A stretch of DNA of 64,000 nt from Plutella xylostella. Its lineage: Eukaryota; Arthropoda; Insecta; Lepidoptera; Plutellidae. The position numbers and the translations under genes were made by a program. Numbering within the stretch: the first letter of the stretch is position 1; the number at the start of each line of letters is the position of its first letter. The stretch covers positions 3,544,001 to 3,608,000 of the forward strand of contig NC_064007.1 of assembly GCF_932276165.1 (NCBI RefSeq). Direction: 5' to 3'. Shown here piece after piece: positions 25,257 through 38,109 of this stretch. The notes beneath the pieces are model-generated. The model did no database searches. It was given only the letters and a program-made list of their open reading frames with translations, and was not told the DNA's origin.

Positions 25257-25807
25257 GGAGTTCAGATCGTGGCCGGTTCAGCCAACACGGTTGTGCATGC
25301 ACAAGTGACCTTAATGTGTAGACAATAGAAGGTATTGTCGCTCGAGTTTGTGCGATGATATGTGTGTCATTTACGTACATCTGAAACGTACGTGCTCTCT
25401 GAGGTCGAGACGTGGAATGACGGTGATTTGGGTTTTAGGGATGGGAAGGCGATGTATCGATAAAAGTTAATAATTGTTATGGTTGTTGATTCATTACTTA
25501 TGACAAGTGACATTAGTTCGCCCCCACATTTCAATAAAGATTTATTCAAGGAAAACGAACAGAACATTAAAGACAGTTTTTTAAGTATTTTAATAATGTA
25601 TTGAATTACAACAAAATGTAAAAGACTTACATGATCAAGCTGTTACCAGAATGGTTTATTCATATTATTATACACATTATTGATACATCAAAATCATCAG
25701 CGTTTTAGTTGAGTCCATATTAAATATACTTACAGTAAAAATATAACAACTGAAATGTAATATACACATACATTTTAATTACACCATATAAAAACACGTG
25801 GTTCGTA

Positions 25808-26191
25808 AGAGATGACCTAACAAGAGGGCTACAGGTGTTTGTCAACAAATGCCTTAGACAGATACTAAAGGTATTCTGGCTGCGAACCATCTCAAATACG
25901 GAGTTATGGAGACTGACAAACCAGAGGATAATTGACTCGGAAATCCGGATTAAGAAGTGTAGCTGAATTGGCCATACGCTGCGGAGATCCGAAGACCATC
26001 CACCCAAAATCGCCCTGACAAAGTGGGCTCCATCTGGCAAGCGAAAGAGGGGACGGCCAAAAATCACGTGGCGTCGCACTGTCGTGCAGGAGGCAGCCAC
26101 CCTCGGCATGATCTGGCACGAAGTCGAAGGCGTGGCACAGGACCGGTCCGAGTGGAAATCTACACTTCGAGCCCTATGTCCCAGGACGTGA
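25808..26191 (+). pseudogene. RTE-type LINE ORF2 C-terminus, one stop
   Basis: Translating from 25811 gives a typical RTE/BovB-like ORF2 tail: VNKCLRQIL, TELWRLTNQ, IGHTLRR, GKRKRGRPKITWRR, AQDRSEWKS and LRALCP, ending at TGA 26189-26191. A TGA at 25964-25966 falls where the family normally has tryptophan before IGHTLRR, so this copy is broken. Upstream RT motifs are absent, so it is 5'-truncated. It is one of few retroelement pieces on the plus strand here. Confidence 0.8.
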
Positions 26192-26250
26192 TGATTATAT
26201 AAAAACATACTTAAGACACCAGCATACATAGTATATTATTTATTTCGAAT

Positions 26251-26406
26251 CGCATAAAGGAACTTCAAACTAATGTCGACCTAATGTTAAATCTACATCT
26301 ATCTGTGTAAATTCCTTAAATATGTATATCATTACTTTCTCACCGTAGACCGGTTTCTAAGCAAGTTAATTTTATCTCGACTGTAGTTCAAAGTTCCTTT
26401 CAGCAG
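26251..26406. mobile_element. MITE family B, copy 2 (diverged)
   Basis: The left end GCATAAAGGAACTTCAAACT and the right end AGTTCAAAGTTCCTTTCAGC are inverted. The interior TAATGTCGAC and TTAAATCTAC match copy 1 at 16147-16286. It is more diverged than copy 1. Confidence 0.6.
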
Positions 26407-26461
26407 GTACATTTACATATCTCAAGTACACAAATATTCATACATATCTACATCCGCGACT

Positions 26462-26688
26462 GTAATCCCCGAAGGGGTAGTCTGGGGTGACTAGCTAGCG
26501 AGTCGCCCGCTTTTAGCTGTACAAACACAAATATCGATACGTCGATATCGACCAACACCCATCCCTAATCTCCCAGATCTATTTTGGAGCAACTTCTCGC
26601 ACGGCGACCGTACACGTATATAAATAAACAGTGAGTGTTGCGCACTCCACTGTGGGGGTAGGCAGTTAGGCACGCTTCGGGGATTACC
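26462..26688. repeat. Repeat bounded by inverted GTAATCCCCGAAG
   Basis: The left boundary GTAATCCCCGAAGGGGTAG and right boundary CTTCGGGGATTACC are inverted. The wording CCCCGAAGGGGTAG is shared with 3' regions of common lepidopteran SINEs. A TATATAAATAAA stretch lies inside. It may be two SINE ends in inverted arrangement or a TIR element. Confidence 0.4.
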
Positions 26689-29200
26689 GAACTTTATTTT
26701 GTTTTATTTATTACAAATATAAGTTAGTCTGTAGAGGTTAACAATCATACATTTTTTTAAAGCTTTTAAATAACGCCTTTGAATGAATCTGGAGTCCCAA
26801 ATTATTCACATAAATCGTCACCAGGAGACTAACAAATTATTTAAAGCACGAGACATGGCAAGTTCCCTCCAACACTATTCCACTACCTACTACATAGTTA
26901 CACCAACACCAATCCAAACTAGCTTTAAATGGAAGAGCAAACTAACCGACACAGCGGTCCGAATATCAACGGCAGCGCCATCGACAAACGGACGGCGTGG
27001 CGCGGAATTAAGCACAAATCTAGGCTGAATAGTCAGTGTGTCAAAGTCAGGCACGTGAGCATAACAGCTGCGTAACACGTGTTTACGTTCTGCGATAGAT
27101 AAGCGAGCGGCGCACGGCTACAGCCCTATTTCGCAAACCCATTTACATTTACCTCCGTTGGGTAATGGCGCCCTTAAGTGGAGACATTTGTACCGTATTA
27201 TATTCTAATAAGTGCCTGAAGATGCCTGTGGGACGTTTTAGTAGCGTGATTTGGTAAGTTTGCGGTCCCGTGTCTTTTGGTTGAAGAGAAGAAGTAAAGG
27301 TGTACGTTTCAATAAGACTATACGTAGCACGCTCCACTGAGTGTGAAATTTATTCTGCATTCAGTACAGCTCGAAGTTAACTGTAAGGCAGAAGCAGTAA
27401 TTCAGTAACGTCGATGTTCTTGCAACTAAATATTATATAATATTTTTCTACGTAATGTCCGTCTGCAAATTTACATACAAGGGTGGACCCGTTCCAAGGA
27501 CACATCAATCAATATTATTGATCAGGCAGCCCCCAGAAAAGAACCCTAACACCTAGGGTGTTCGCCCCATTGCAACCCATGGTGAAATGCCGCCTTCTGT
27601 CACTGCATTAAGGACTAGATTTGAATTTAAATAAAATAAACTAGACTGTAAAGGGTGTCACTTCCCTGTCCATCTCGCGAATGGGTTTTAATGAAGTAGG
27701 TTTTTTAGGGACCAGTTGAAAATGTGTATGTTGTCTCTCCAATTTTATCCTTCATGATTTTAATACACATAATTTATCCAAACCGTTGCTTTATTACAAG
27801 AATACGTGATATTTTGTGGTAGTATAAAGTCCTCAGTATTATTTGAGACTACCATGATGATTTGTTGAAGCATTTCCATCTATAGTATCTCAACATGTAT
27901 AGTTGTATAGTATACCCAGCTGAACTGGATTTAGCAAAGCCAAAGACACAAGACAAGACAATGTAATTATGCATGTACAAATGGTATGGAAAGAAACTGG
28001 ACGTAGACTCAAAAACTTGTCCAACCGGTTTGTGTTTCTAGGCAGCCTAGGTAGCCAATAAGCTAAACATTTCTAATAGTATTTAAATACAATTATATAT
28101 TTTTTATTTAGCATTGCAAATGGGTAGCCCAACCCACATGCATGCAAGCGATTATAAAATTCCTGAGGGCCCTTGAGGGTGATGTTCATGCAATTCCCAT
28201 TGCAGAATTCCTCGGAAAGTGGAAAATTAAATGATATACTGTATGGTATGTCTTCCGTTAGTAATATACTCTTGTAAGAAATACAGGATGAAACCTTAAT
28301 GTCCAAACGTTTAAGATTATACTTGTCACGTAATAACCCACGAAATTGATAACATCTAAGTACATACTTGGAGCCAGACGGTTCAAAACCCACCAACCAA
28401 AAGATCCTGTTAAGTAATCTGCTTCTTTTTAATCTTGTAAAAAAAGGTTTTTCTCTTGAACGCGGCAACGACCTTTTCTTGCTTCCCGGACGCACAGCTG
28501 ATCGTGCATCCCTGTCCCCCACACGTGGACCCCCTTTCTCCCTCCCGATCCTCGATTCAATTTTATAAAAAGCCTCGCTTTAATCGATTCGTCTTGCTCT
28601 CTCTCCTCTAAGTAGATTATCTCTGTCTCGCTCATCGCCGTTCGAAACCTGTCTGTCTGCGTTGGATGATTAAATTCATTACAACTTTTTTTCGGGTGCA
28701 TCCGTGCTGGCCCTGTTATTATCCGATGTTTTAAATCGAGTTGCGGATCGTCTCTTGTTTTTGTTCGACATAGTATAGGTAGTCGTGTTAACTGCCGGAG
28801 TGCTGGTGTTCCATATTTAATAAATAAATACAGTAAGGGTCGGCGCCCGTTATGGTCATCGGCAGACATCAGGATTTTATTCGATAAACAGCATAATACA
28901 TAGATGTATGTACATTAATATCGAAGCGGTCCACCATATATCATGGAAATGTCTACTATATTGCCATGAAGTTAATGTATAACGCTATTTATCACCTAAA
29001 CTATCGATGCCTGCGGATGCCGATGATGCGCATCGAGTCTAAAGCCACCCATATGTTCTGCTTACACAATAACAAAAATAGCATGTCCAAGTCACACCCT
29101 CCTTCAAGGAATAGTGCAGCACGTAAAGACACGCCCTCGTGACACGGAGGTTTGACATTCGACTCCCCGAGGGGGGATCCTTGGCTGCGCGACAGTTGAT
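26689..29200. other. Non-coding, no gene supported
   Basis: Contains overlapping minus-strand frames at 28073-28522 and 28429-28869 with no recognisable domain and no splice context. The first overlaps repeat-like sequence. No element boundary could be drawn. Confidence 0.35.
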
Positions 29201-29346
29201 ATCAGGGGGGTCACTCTATATATGACGAAAAACTAAGTTTCAGAGCCCTGCTACTCGAGCCACGACTCTTATGTCGTTGTTTTAATCGTGCCGATTGCAC
29301 GACAGCTCTCGTTCGTCCGTTTTTCGTCAGTATAGAGTAACCCTCT
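29201..29346. mobile_element. MITE family A, copy 4
   Basis: The ends GGGGGGTCACTCTATATATG and CAGTATAGAGTAACCCTC are inverted. The interior contains AAAACTAAGTTTC, which is the empty-site version of the place where another MITE sits in copy 5, and GTGCCGATTGCACGACAGC. Non-coding. Confidence 0.75.
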
Positions 29347-32300
29347 TAGCCCGACGTCTACATTTTCTTGGATGAAAATGTATCTTGCCCCTGGATTAGG
29401 CTGCTCCGCTCAGCAAATCTCGTTAAAGTAACCCCTGGTCTGGTGCAATCTGTCTCATAGGCTTTTAAAATGAGTGGACATATTTTTTCTCGTAAAAACG
29501 GCGGTAGTTTTTACTAAGTTAGGTGCCATTAGTTGTGACCTTTCACGGTTTGAGCACTTTGCGTAGCACGGGTTTCTACGTTTTATTTCTTTTTATAGTT
29601 TTTGATGGCTAAGAGTTAATATTTTAAAACGATTGTGTGGTTAACGTAAACATTATACTCGATAGCATGTAAAATACGAAAGTAAAAGCATCAAACTTCT
29701 GATTCAGTTTTACGGTTTTTATTAACACTCCACTTGCGTTTTGAAAACATCGATCGTAAAATGGATCCGTTTGTTAGATATCTTTTATTTTATAGCATTA
29801 AAACCCTGTTTATTAGCTTCTGGCTTCCGGTGTCGGGTGATCGGGTGTGAGCAAGGTTTTCTCATTTCATCAGAATATTTAAGTAGACATGTTACTCATT
29901 TCTTTATGCATCGTTATGGAATATTTTAGGTATTTAGTTTTTTTAGGGTACAGTACTTATGTATCTCTGATATTGGAAGTTTCTAGCACTCTATATACAT
30001 TAATAATATAATTAATATTATAAAATATTGGTGCTGAGGACGATTGTTGACTGATGATCGTGTATTTATGATTTCTCACAAGCTCTCATCTCATTCGAAC
30101 TGCAACAGTAGCTTCTGTACTAAAAACCTATAAATAAATAATTTATAGTTCGAGTCCGACCATTAACGGAACCTATAGGTACTAAAACATAAAGCCGTAC
30201 TGTTTTCACTTTTATTGGTCTGTAATTTTTTTATTACCCTTCAGCCTTAATCACTGTTAATGATGCGAGATCATTCACAACCACGTTTTATGTACGTTCA
30301 TGAAACATATTATTAAGTAAGAGGATTTTTGAGAATAGCAAATACTATACCTATATAATCGGACAGTAAAAATACAGAATAAAGCTGCCAACTGTAGATA
30401 TTGTGAAGGAAAATATATATTAATGAAGAAATTACTATTGGTCCCCATTACAGTAACCGTAAAATCGCTACAGTACATATTAAAAAAAAGACGTACAAAG
30501 ATAATAATACTGTTTAGTGATATAAACTTTTGAATCTGGCCCTGGCTGTAGGTAATAGTATTAGCTTTGTACTGAACTTTATGCTCGTAATGTATTTACT
30601 GAGCTCTCAGCAACTATGTAGTACTATGTACGCGCATAGAATAGAATAGAACATAAAAGCTGCATGACCGAAGCGAGATCTCACCAAGACATGTAAAACC
30701 TACATTGTATTTCTTTGCGAAGTTACACGTTAAACTCACAGTATTTGCTTAAAGTATTGCCGCTATAGTGCCGGTGTAAGGTTAAATGCTCTCGGATGTT
30801 TTTATACTTTGAACACCGTTATTTATAATAGCGATTTGTAGTATTTCTTGCGTAGATTGTATTGATTGTAGAAATCACCACTTGCATATTGCATTATTGC
30901 GTTGAGTCGGCGAAACGTTAACTTAAATTTTCTGTAAGAAAGTGCCATATCTAATGTAGAGATAAGATGTTAACTTATGGCTTTAGAGTGCCTTTCCATA
31001 TGAGATCATTAAACAGAAATTTAACATTATTCCACATTTTTTTCGTTGAAACGTTTCTCTGACGCTAAGCGCAGTCCTACAGCCAGATGTATGACTGTAG
31101 GTTTACTACAAAATCTATATAAAGTCGGTGTGCTTTTTTCCCGGACCTTTGACACGTCCTGACTCCTGACATACGGCCGGCGGAAGTGTATGGTTAATAC
31201 ATAAATTAAATATTATCGTAAAATCCAATGCCGCGGCAAAGAAAGGAAATGCATATGTGCTTGTTTATTACGTCCCCGCAAGGTCGCTGACCGTGATTTC
31301 TTCCGGAACTAATAAAATTGTTGCGTCGAAAGAAATCTTATGGCGTTAAATGGAGTCGCAATTAAAAAGTAACATTTTTACGATCGACTCCGGCATTGGT
31401 AGTGGACGTGCTGACGTCACCCGAGCTTCTTCCACGCGATTGACTGCCACTAATACATTATTCATTAATGTCTCGACGAGCAATTTCTATATTTATTATG
31501 TATCTAAGGATTTACGTTAGTAACAACTGGATTTTCTTAATTAGTAAGAAGCGAATGCCACGGTCGGCTCATTATACTCACGCGTCAAAAAACACTGCGC
31601 TTTCAAAATCACTGCTGGAAACCTTTGCAAAGTAACAGCAGTATCCACAGACCGGAAGTCCAAATTGGAGACCTGCAGCTATGCGAATAGAACAATTATC
31701 CACTTGACGGAAACTCTTTAACTAGCGCAGTCGACCAAATATAAAAGACCTCTCCGCCACAGCAAGTCCATCCCGCAGTCTGTATTCTCCACTTGGCCGG
31801 GTTACGTTGTACTAGGACCTGCCTGATAGGGTTGCAGTCGTACAATTACTAGGCGAGGTCAGTGACCAGGTCAATGGAACCAATCCTACTGTGATTTACT
31901 TTGAGCAGTTCGCTTGTGCGCTGCGATGATTGGGCATGCAATCTTTATTGAGGTAGGGCAAACAAGTCCCCATTGATACGAGGGCTACATCGTTATGGGC
32001 AGAAAGGCAGAACCGACTGCATTTATTGAACCTATTATTGATTGTTGATACATAATGGCTTTTTCTTATTTACTTAAACCAAAACACGACATAAATCGTT
32101 TAAGTTTAAGCCATCGTAATACCAGGAGTTCATGAGTCGTACAGAGCAAAAGGCTGGACAATTTATCTCTTCCTAATTCGCGAAGCAGACAACAAAGACA
32201 CTGGCAACTAATAAAATTTATCATTCGAAATTCGAATCGCATTTGTTTCCATTACCCGTGATAAAAACGGTGAACCACCATTGATCGGGGAAGGGGGTGA

Positions 32301-33300
32301 GAGGAACGAAACTTTTGAACCTTCTAAATAAAATAGTAAATACTTTTTATGCTGTTACTGAAAAAGACTGATCGCAGGCTCCAGTCTGCAGCAATAGCAA
32401 TCTGGACACTCCATCACCCTGTAGAATGGTGTTCAGACAACAAAGGCAGTTCAAACTGGGAATTTCAAACTGAAATCTACTAAAGTCTCTGAACTCCTGG
32501 TCCACTCGATTCTACATACCTTTTCTTACTTGACGAAATACGAAGTTTAGGGGAGAGCTGTCATGCAATAGTTACGATCAATGTAACGATGTAAAGTAAT
32601 AATTAGCACTGCAGCACTGAAAAATATAGTTTTCGTGGAGCTAGAGTATCTTTCCAGGGCTTGTCAACCTTCCAACCTGGCTGAGAATCGTTTTGTATCC
32701 CCTTGCGTTCTTAGTTTCCTGGTACAGGGTAGGTTAGACCCCTATTTGCATTTGCAAATCCCTTCTGGCAAAGAAACAATGTTTTCACCCTCGTGGGTAT
32801 TGCTGTAAAGAAGCCATAGTAATGTAATGTAGGTTTCAATGTTAGTTTTTTATTTTGCAACCCTTTTAGTGTTTTTTTATGGTTAATATGTTACTGTCAG
32901 TGTTCTTGTTAATAGGGGGGTGGATTAGCTGGTATTCCAAACAAATTTTATTGAGAAAAAAAACTACTCTCCACTTAAAACTACCGTGATCACAGTAGTT
33001 TAGATGACATCCTGGTTCTTCCAGAAACTGTAGTATCTAATAATATCTACGTAGTTAGTAGATAGAGATATAAAATTGCATTTTTCATGTTTTATGAGCA
33101 ATTCAGCATAATAATGTACCTGTTATAAAGTTGATTTATTAACAGCATCTCGAGAAGAAGGGAATAGGGATACGAATCTCGCGGGAGAGGACATAGGTAT
33201 ATGTACTATACTATAATATGTACTACTCCAATAAGTGTGTAATGTGCACGAGTGTATCACATAAATTCCTGTGCACATTTGAATATTATTCGCATTTCAT
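29347..33300. other. Non-coding; GC-richer block at 31.1-32.0 kb
   Basis: No gene found. The block 31130-32000 is less AT-rich, is free of repeats I recognise, and contains TGACGTCA at 31412-31419, AATTAAAA/TTTATTAC homeobox-like words and TATAAAAG at 31740-31747. It could be a regulatory region. A short piece at 32540-32660 (GAGCTGTCATGCAATAG, then CTAGAGTATC) may be a decayed family A MITE. Confidence 0.35.
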
Positions 33301-33306
33301 GCGTCT

Positions 33307-33590
33307 GGGCTGTCACTCTAGGTTACGGAAAACTAAGTGCCAATTTCACCATTCTCGGTTATCTAACCGACAGGGATTGATTTATAAATTTAACGTTATC
33401 TCCATATAAAATTCATGACAGATGTGTCAAAAGTTAACCACTACTCCCTGGTTATGCTCTAACAGAGAATGGTGAAATTGGCACTAAGTTTCGGAGCTCC
33501 GCTGCGCTAACCATGAATCTATCTCGTTGAACGTACCGATAGCATAACAGCTCTCGTTGGATGGCTATTTTGTCTAGCTAGAGTAACCCT
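33307..33590. mobile_element. MITE family A, copy 5, interrupted
   Basis: The outer ends GGGCTGTCACTCTAG and CTAGAGTAACCCT are inverted family A ends. The interior right part has TCTATCTCGTTGAACGTACC and AGCTCTCGTTGG. It is split by a 148-bp insertion at 33337-33484, so the ancestral copy was about 133 bp, similar to copies 2-4. Confidence 0.7.
33337..33484. mobile_element. MITE nested in MITE, TAA duplication
   Basis: A perfect 20-bp TIR, GTGCCAATTTCACCATTCTC, lies at both ends, flanked by TAA on each side (33334-33336 and 33485-33487). Removing it restores AACTAAGTTTC, the sequence seen uninterrupted in family A copy 4. TWA duplications with a G-start TIR fit PIF/Harbinger-type non-autonomous elements. 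Confidence 0.85.
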
Positions 33591-33718
33591 CGTGCATGGA
33601 GACGACTGCACTCGCATATTGATGCGGGATCGGCGGAAATGCCGTTTTAATGTATCTCGTAAACGTCATACTCATCGACTGATGAGTGGAATTACGACGC
33701 GACTTAGCTCATTTTTCT

Positions 33719-33945
33719 ATTCATTATCATCATCAGCCTTCTATCGCCCACTGTTTGTTGGGTATAGGTCTCCTTATTTGTACGCCAATTCTTCCGGTCC
33801 TGTGCCGCTCGGGTCCACTGGTTCCCTGCAACCTTGCAGATGTCATCGGACCATCTAGCAGGTGGTCTGCCAACCGCTCTTCGTTCGTCTCTAGGCCACC
33901 ATCCTGTGACCGCCTTTGTCCACCTTCCGTCCTCCCATTTTTCTA
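33719..33945 (-). pseudogene. RTE-like LINE ORF2 C-terminal remnant
   Basis: The minus strand translates to family-typical words: RRAVGRPPARWSDDI, VAGNQWTRAAQDRKNWR, then RRLMMM at the end with the ATCATCATC-like tail. These match the C-terminus of RTE-clade LINE polyproteins, but from a different lineage than 25808-26191. It is short, 5'-truncated and non-functional. Confidence 0.75.
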
Positions 33946-33949
33946 TTAT

Positions 33950-34136
33950 CCTACCAATATTATATAGGCGAAAGTTTGTGAGTATGTGTGTGGAGTGTAT
34001 GTTCGTTACTTCTTCGGCTCAGCCGATTGTAATGAAATTTGGTATGGAGTTAGCTGACACCCTGAATAGGAATACTTTTTATGGCGGAATTCCCTCAGGA
34101 AAACTTTTTAAGGAAGATCGCGGGAACAGCTAGTTT
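33950..34136 (+). repeat. Dispersed repeat ending GGGAACAGCTAGT
   Basis: Starts ATTATATAGGCGAAAGTTTG, contains GATTGTAATGAAATTTGGTA, and ends CGCGGGAACAGCTAGT. This is a very common lepidopteran short interspersed repeat layout. The CTAG end, preceded by a GC-rich stretch, suggests a non-autonomous Helitron, but neither the hairpin nor the insertion site is decisive. Confidence 0.5.
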
Positions 34137-37100
34137 AAAAACATATGCAAATGAAATGTTCGTAATTTAACGTAAAAGTTTATATCAATAGCAAACAGAA
34201 AAATAGCACATGGAAAGGGTAGAAGCAGGAGCAGTAACTATTGAAACAGTTGAGGGTTAAATTAAAATCGATACTCAACGGGTGTCCATAATATTACTTC
34301 GCATTACGCGGACATGCCCCCCTCAATTGATAAATGCGCTGACTCATTGCTATACAATTTTATTGTTTGCGAATAGGAAATACGGATTAAAATTATATGA
34401 AAACAGATCCTGCGTCGTGCTGAAGCTGTATTTCCTTGAATTTGACGTAAACAAAATATTATTCCTGTGAATTTATTATCTATAGTTGGGCTTTACCACA
34501 ACGCTATTTTATATTACTCGTATGATTTACTAACAGGAAGGAATTTATTACTTATAGATTTAAAATAATTCACAATTCTACATGACAATCACATTATACT
34601 GGTATTCGTTCATATTTCTCACAAACCACATGGGAACTAGCTACCACAATAACCAACTCTTTATATTCACAGAAACTTTCAATTTATTGTTTTAATGTCA
34701 CTATATCCGTAATAGAATTGTGGGTATTTCAACTTTGTAACAGGCACGCCACGTACTGTTTTTAAACATGTAAGTACAACCAACCAAGTATATTGACATA
34801 TTTTAATACCCATAATATTCTTTATTATTTAACAAGAAGGTCTATTTTCATTTCAAAATGTATTCAAAATCTAATAGGATCCTGTACTATAATGTCATAA
34901 ACGAGCATAAATGAGCATTTTTCTTGTGGCGCGTTAAATTTTTACGAGGGACGTGCAAAGAGGGGCGATGTTAATGTTTTCACATCAATACTACGGGTCT
35001 GTGTTCAATAGAGATAATGGACACCCTCGTTAGATGGTTTATTTTATTTTGATGATGTTTTACTTTACTCCCTATTTTGATTGCGCATATTCCGGGTTTT
35101 TATGATTTTGTAATGAAATTGATAAATTGAAATATTTGTTCCCACAAGGAAGTGTAAAAACTTATGATTCACTTCATTTCATTTTAAAATTATCAATTAG
35201 AAGTGTACCATAGTTGTAATGCTACTGCGATCATATTTGATTACTCAGTAAAGCCTATAAAGATAAACCAGATAAAACACAATCATAATAATATAAATTC
35301 TCAAAACTTCACAGATACAACAAAAAGAGCCATCTCAATCTTCATCTTGACACGTGACTTAACGCACAAAGCGATGTTTATAATAACTACGCTGGGGTGT
35401 CCATAATTTTCAGAAATTGGAGGATGGAGTCAGGAATAACTAAAATCTGCCTCTGACAGCTGTCACGCGGGATATCCTAGTCCTTGTTATGGAAACTCCG
35501 TCGTTCCTTCTGGAGAAATATGTGTTTGATCTTTCCAAGTAAGCTTTTACACGTTTTCCAGGAAGTGTTTATAAACTAGCTGTTCTAAACAACAGTAGAA
35601 CAAATATACCTATCATAAATGATAACAAAAGCGTATTTTCCTCAATGTTCTTAGATGAGCCAATACACGTGTAACAACCGCGATAAATCATAATTTTCAT
35701 TCGAACAATTCATCAAAAAGACGGTCCCCCTAAACGTCTAAAAGTTTTGCGTCGTAATGCAATAATAAAACTTTGATTTACTGCCCGCTTGCAGCCGTGT
35801 TTCCGCGAAGGCCCAAGATGATAGAGATCCGCCATCTTAGGCATCTTCGCACATATATCTGTCTCTTTCTGAGTCTCATTTGTACCTTTGTTTGCGTAAC
35901 TCATTGTCGCATTACATGTGATTTAATGCTTTCTCTTGCGCTCAAATTGTTTCTTCGTGATATGGTTGCTCTAGTCTAGAGTCTAGAGGCTGGAAATGTC
36001 TGCAGTCATGGTCAGCGCTTATAAAACTAAAAGAAAAAAAACAATGCCATTGTTCGTATTGTTCTTGGTCTTGACATTTTTTTTATTACAATATAGTTTT
36101 CTGTATATAAATTTATTTAAATGTCTTTATAGAATCCTAAATTTTCTCATCAAGATGGTAAAAGTTTAACTTTAGAATTATATTTTGACTAGGAGACCAA
36201 AACCATTTTGTGTTCAATTATTTTTTAAAGATTCGCCGTGTTCAATATAGCAGTTATCTTTTTTAAAAGCAATTTCCATATTTAAGCTTTATGCTTCACT
36301 TAAACCGCACAAAGGGTTTGCATTGGACTCCTTAGGCATAGTGTGAATCATTTGAACGCTATTAAACTTATGAAGGCCACTTGTGCTGATCGCTGTGAAC
36401 TCATAACAGTGGTCAGGTCCACAATGCGGACTGTCGTGTTCATTGTCCTTTATTATTTTATGAACACGCAAATGCGTATGCGTTGTTTATGCGTCTGGCT
36501 GGTCGTCCGTGCGATTGTGTTTTTATCAGTATCTCTTTTATTTTGTTCTTCGTATAATATTGGACAGTTGATCTTTAGATAAGTAGCGGATCTGGATGAT
36601 GGAAGCCGAGGATAGTGCTACGGCACCCAAGATTTAGTCCAGCAGTGGATGATCACGACACCGATTATACATATACATACTAAATACTACGTAATTGCGT
36701 GCTGATAATACTGATGATGGTGATATCTAATGTGGCCTGGTATACATTTCTCCCTTTAGGTACAATAATATTCTACTTTGTGCTAGAAACTATAAAGCCT
36801 AAATAAAGATGCATATTAAGCACTATTTTATTATTACAGTACGTAAGCTTTTATGTGGTCGAGTTAACATCAACACTGAACGATAATGCTCCAACCCTTT
36901 TCTCTCAGGCCATAAATGTATATAGAGTCCGTTTCCTCTCCGTTCACAATTATTTTAATCAAAGCCCGACCGGAGGATGGTAATGGACTATTTAATTTCT
37001 TGCCAAGGAAGTAATGCGCGAAGTCCTAAGTTCGGATTCCAGGTCATTTTCAAATCTAGATTCTACATACGAATTAAAGTTTGGCCATTTACTTGCTGGA

Positions 37101-38109
37101 TACTTTTTGGATACTTTTGGCTGATTCTGGATACTTTTTGTTTTAGTTTTAGTAGGTTTTCTTTTTCAGAGTACTTAAATTGTAACAATGGTAGCCTTGA
37201 ATATGAAATGAATCATTCATGCGAATCATGCGTGGTTTGTACGTGTGTGTAGAAAGAAGATGAAGGCAACTGCCTCCTGCGTCAATGGTCCCGAATCCGA
37301 ATCCCTATCCGAATCTATTATATTCTATTCAGTTTTTAATAAATCGTCCCCCAAAGTAACATTCAATAAAAACAATCAAATATAATGCAGCGTAGTAAAT
37401 TTTAATGCACCCACCACTCCTACCACAGACAAGAAATTCACTCGCCCCTGGCTCGCGGCCAAGTCGCATCTGTGACGCTTTGTCTCGCTAGCTTTGTTAT
37501 CCTGTGTGCCACAACACGGCCGGTCTTAGCCACTTATTGTTACACCGTCCAATGTAAACCGTCCGCCGATCCCACCACCCACATCCACCTTATACCCTGA
37601 CAATACTGCAGGGATTCCTTCGAAATAACGCGGGACAGAGAGCCAATAGTTTTACGACCGAAGATGGACGTCACATGTTGGGGTATCCTTGATATTCCCT
37701 GCCCCCCGCAGAGGTAAGCACAAAGGGAGTGAGAGGGGTAGGTGAAAGGAGTAGCTATTCTGGTGTCTGGTTTCATTAGTGCGTAGATTATCGTGTGTAA
37801 GCTTTTGTTTTGAGAATTAGCACGGTGACGGTGGTATATTATGTGGTTCTCGGTAGACATGTCATTGTTTATGCACCTTGTGCGTTCTGCAGGCAGAGTG
37901 AATAATTGTTTTTATCGTTTGTGGTTATTGCTGCAGTCGTTGTGGTTAGTGATTTTAGGTCCATTGATTTTTAAATTTCTATCACTAATTGCGTTGATAT
38001 ATTTGAATATGACAGATACATAGTTGAGGTTGATTATTTAATTTTTATACGAATAGAATGAATAGCTGAGGTGTAAAAATTATAGTCAACAACTAATCTA
38101 ACCTTCTAA
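34137..38109. other. Non-coding, nothing recognised
   Basis: AT-rich, with short frames only and no domain-like sequence. No retroelement tail or inverted repeat was recognised. Confidence 0.35.

Noticed and set aside
25904..26119. Minus-strand frames over 25720-26229
   Set aside because: They are antisense to the RTE ORF2 remnant read on the plus strand, which has clear family motifs.
28073..28869. Two overlapping minus-strand frames of about 150 codons
   Set aside because: No recognisable domain, no promoter or splice context, and partly repeat-like. I could not support them as genes.
31740..31780. TATAAAAG followed by GCAGTC, a possible promoter
   Set aside because: The spacing to the initiator-like word is too long and no coding exon follows. 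It is mentioned only within the non-coding block.
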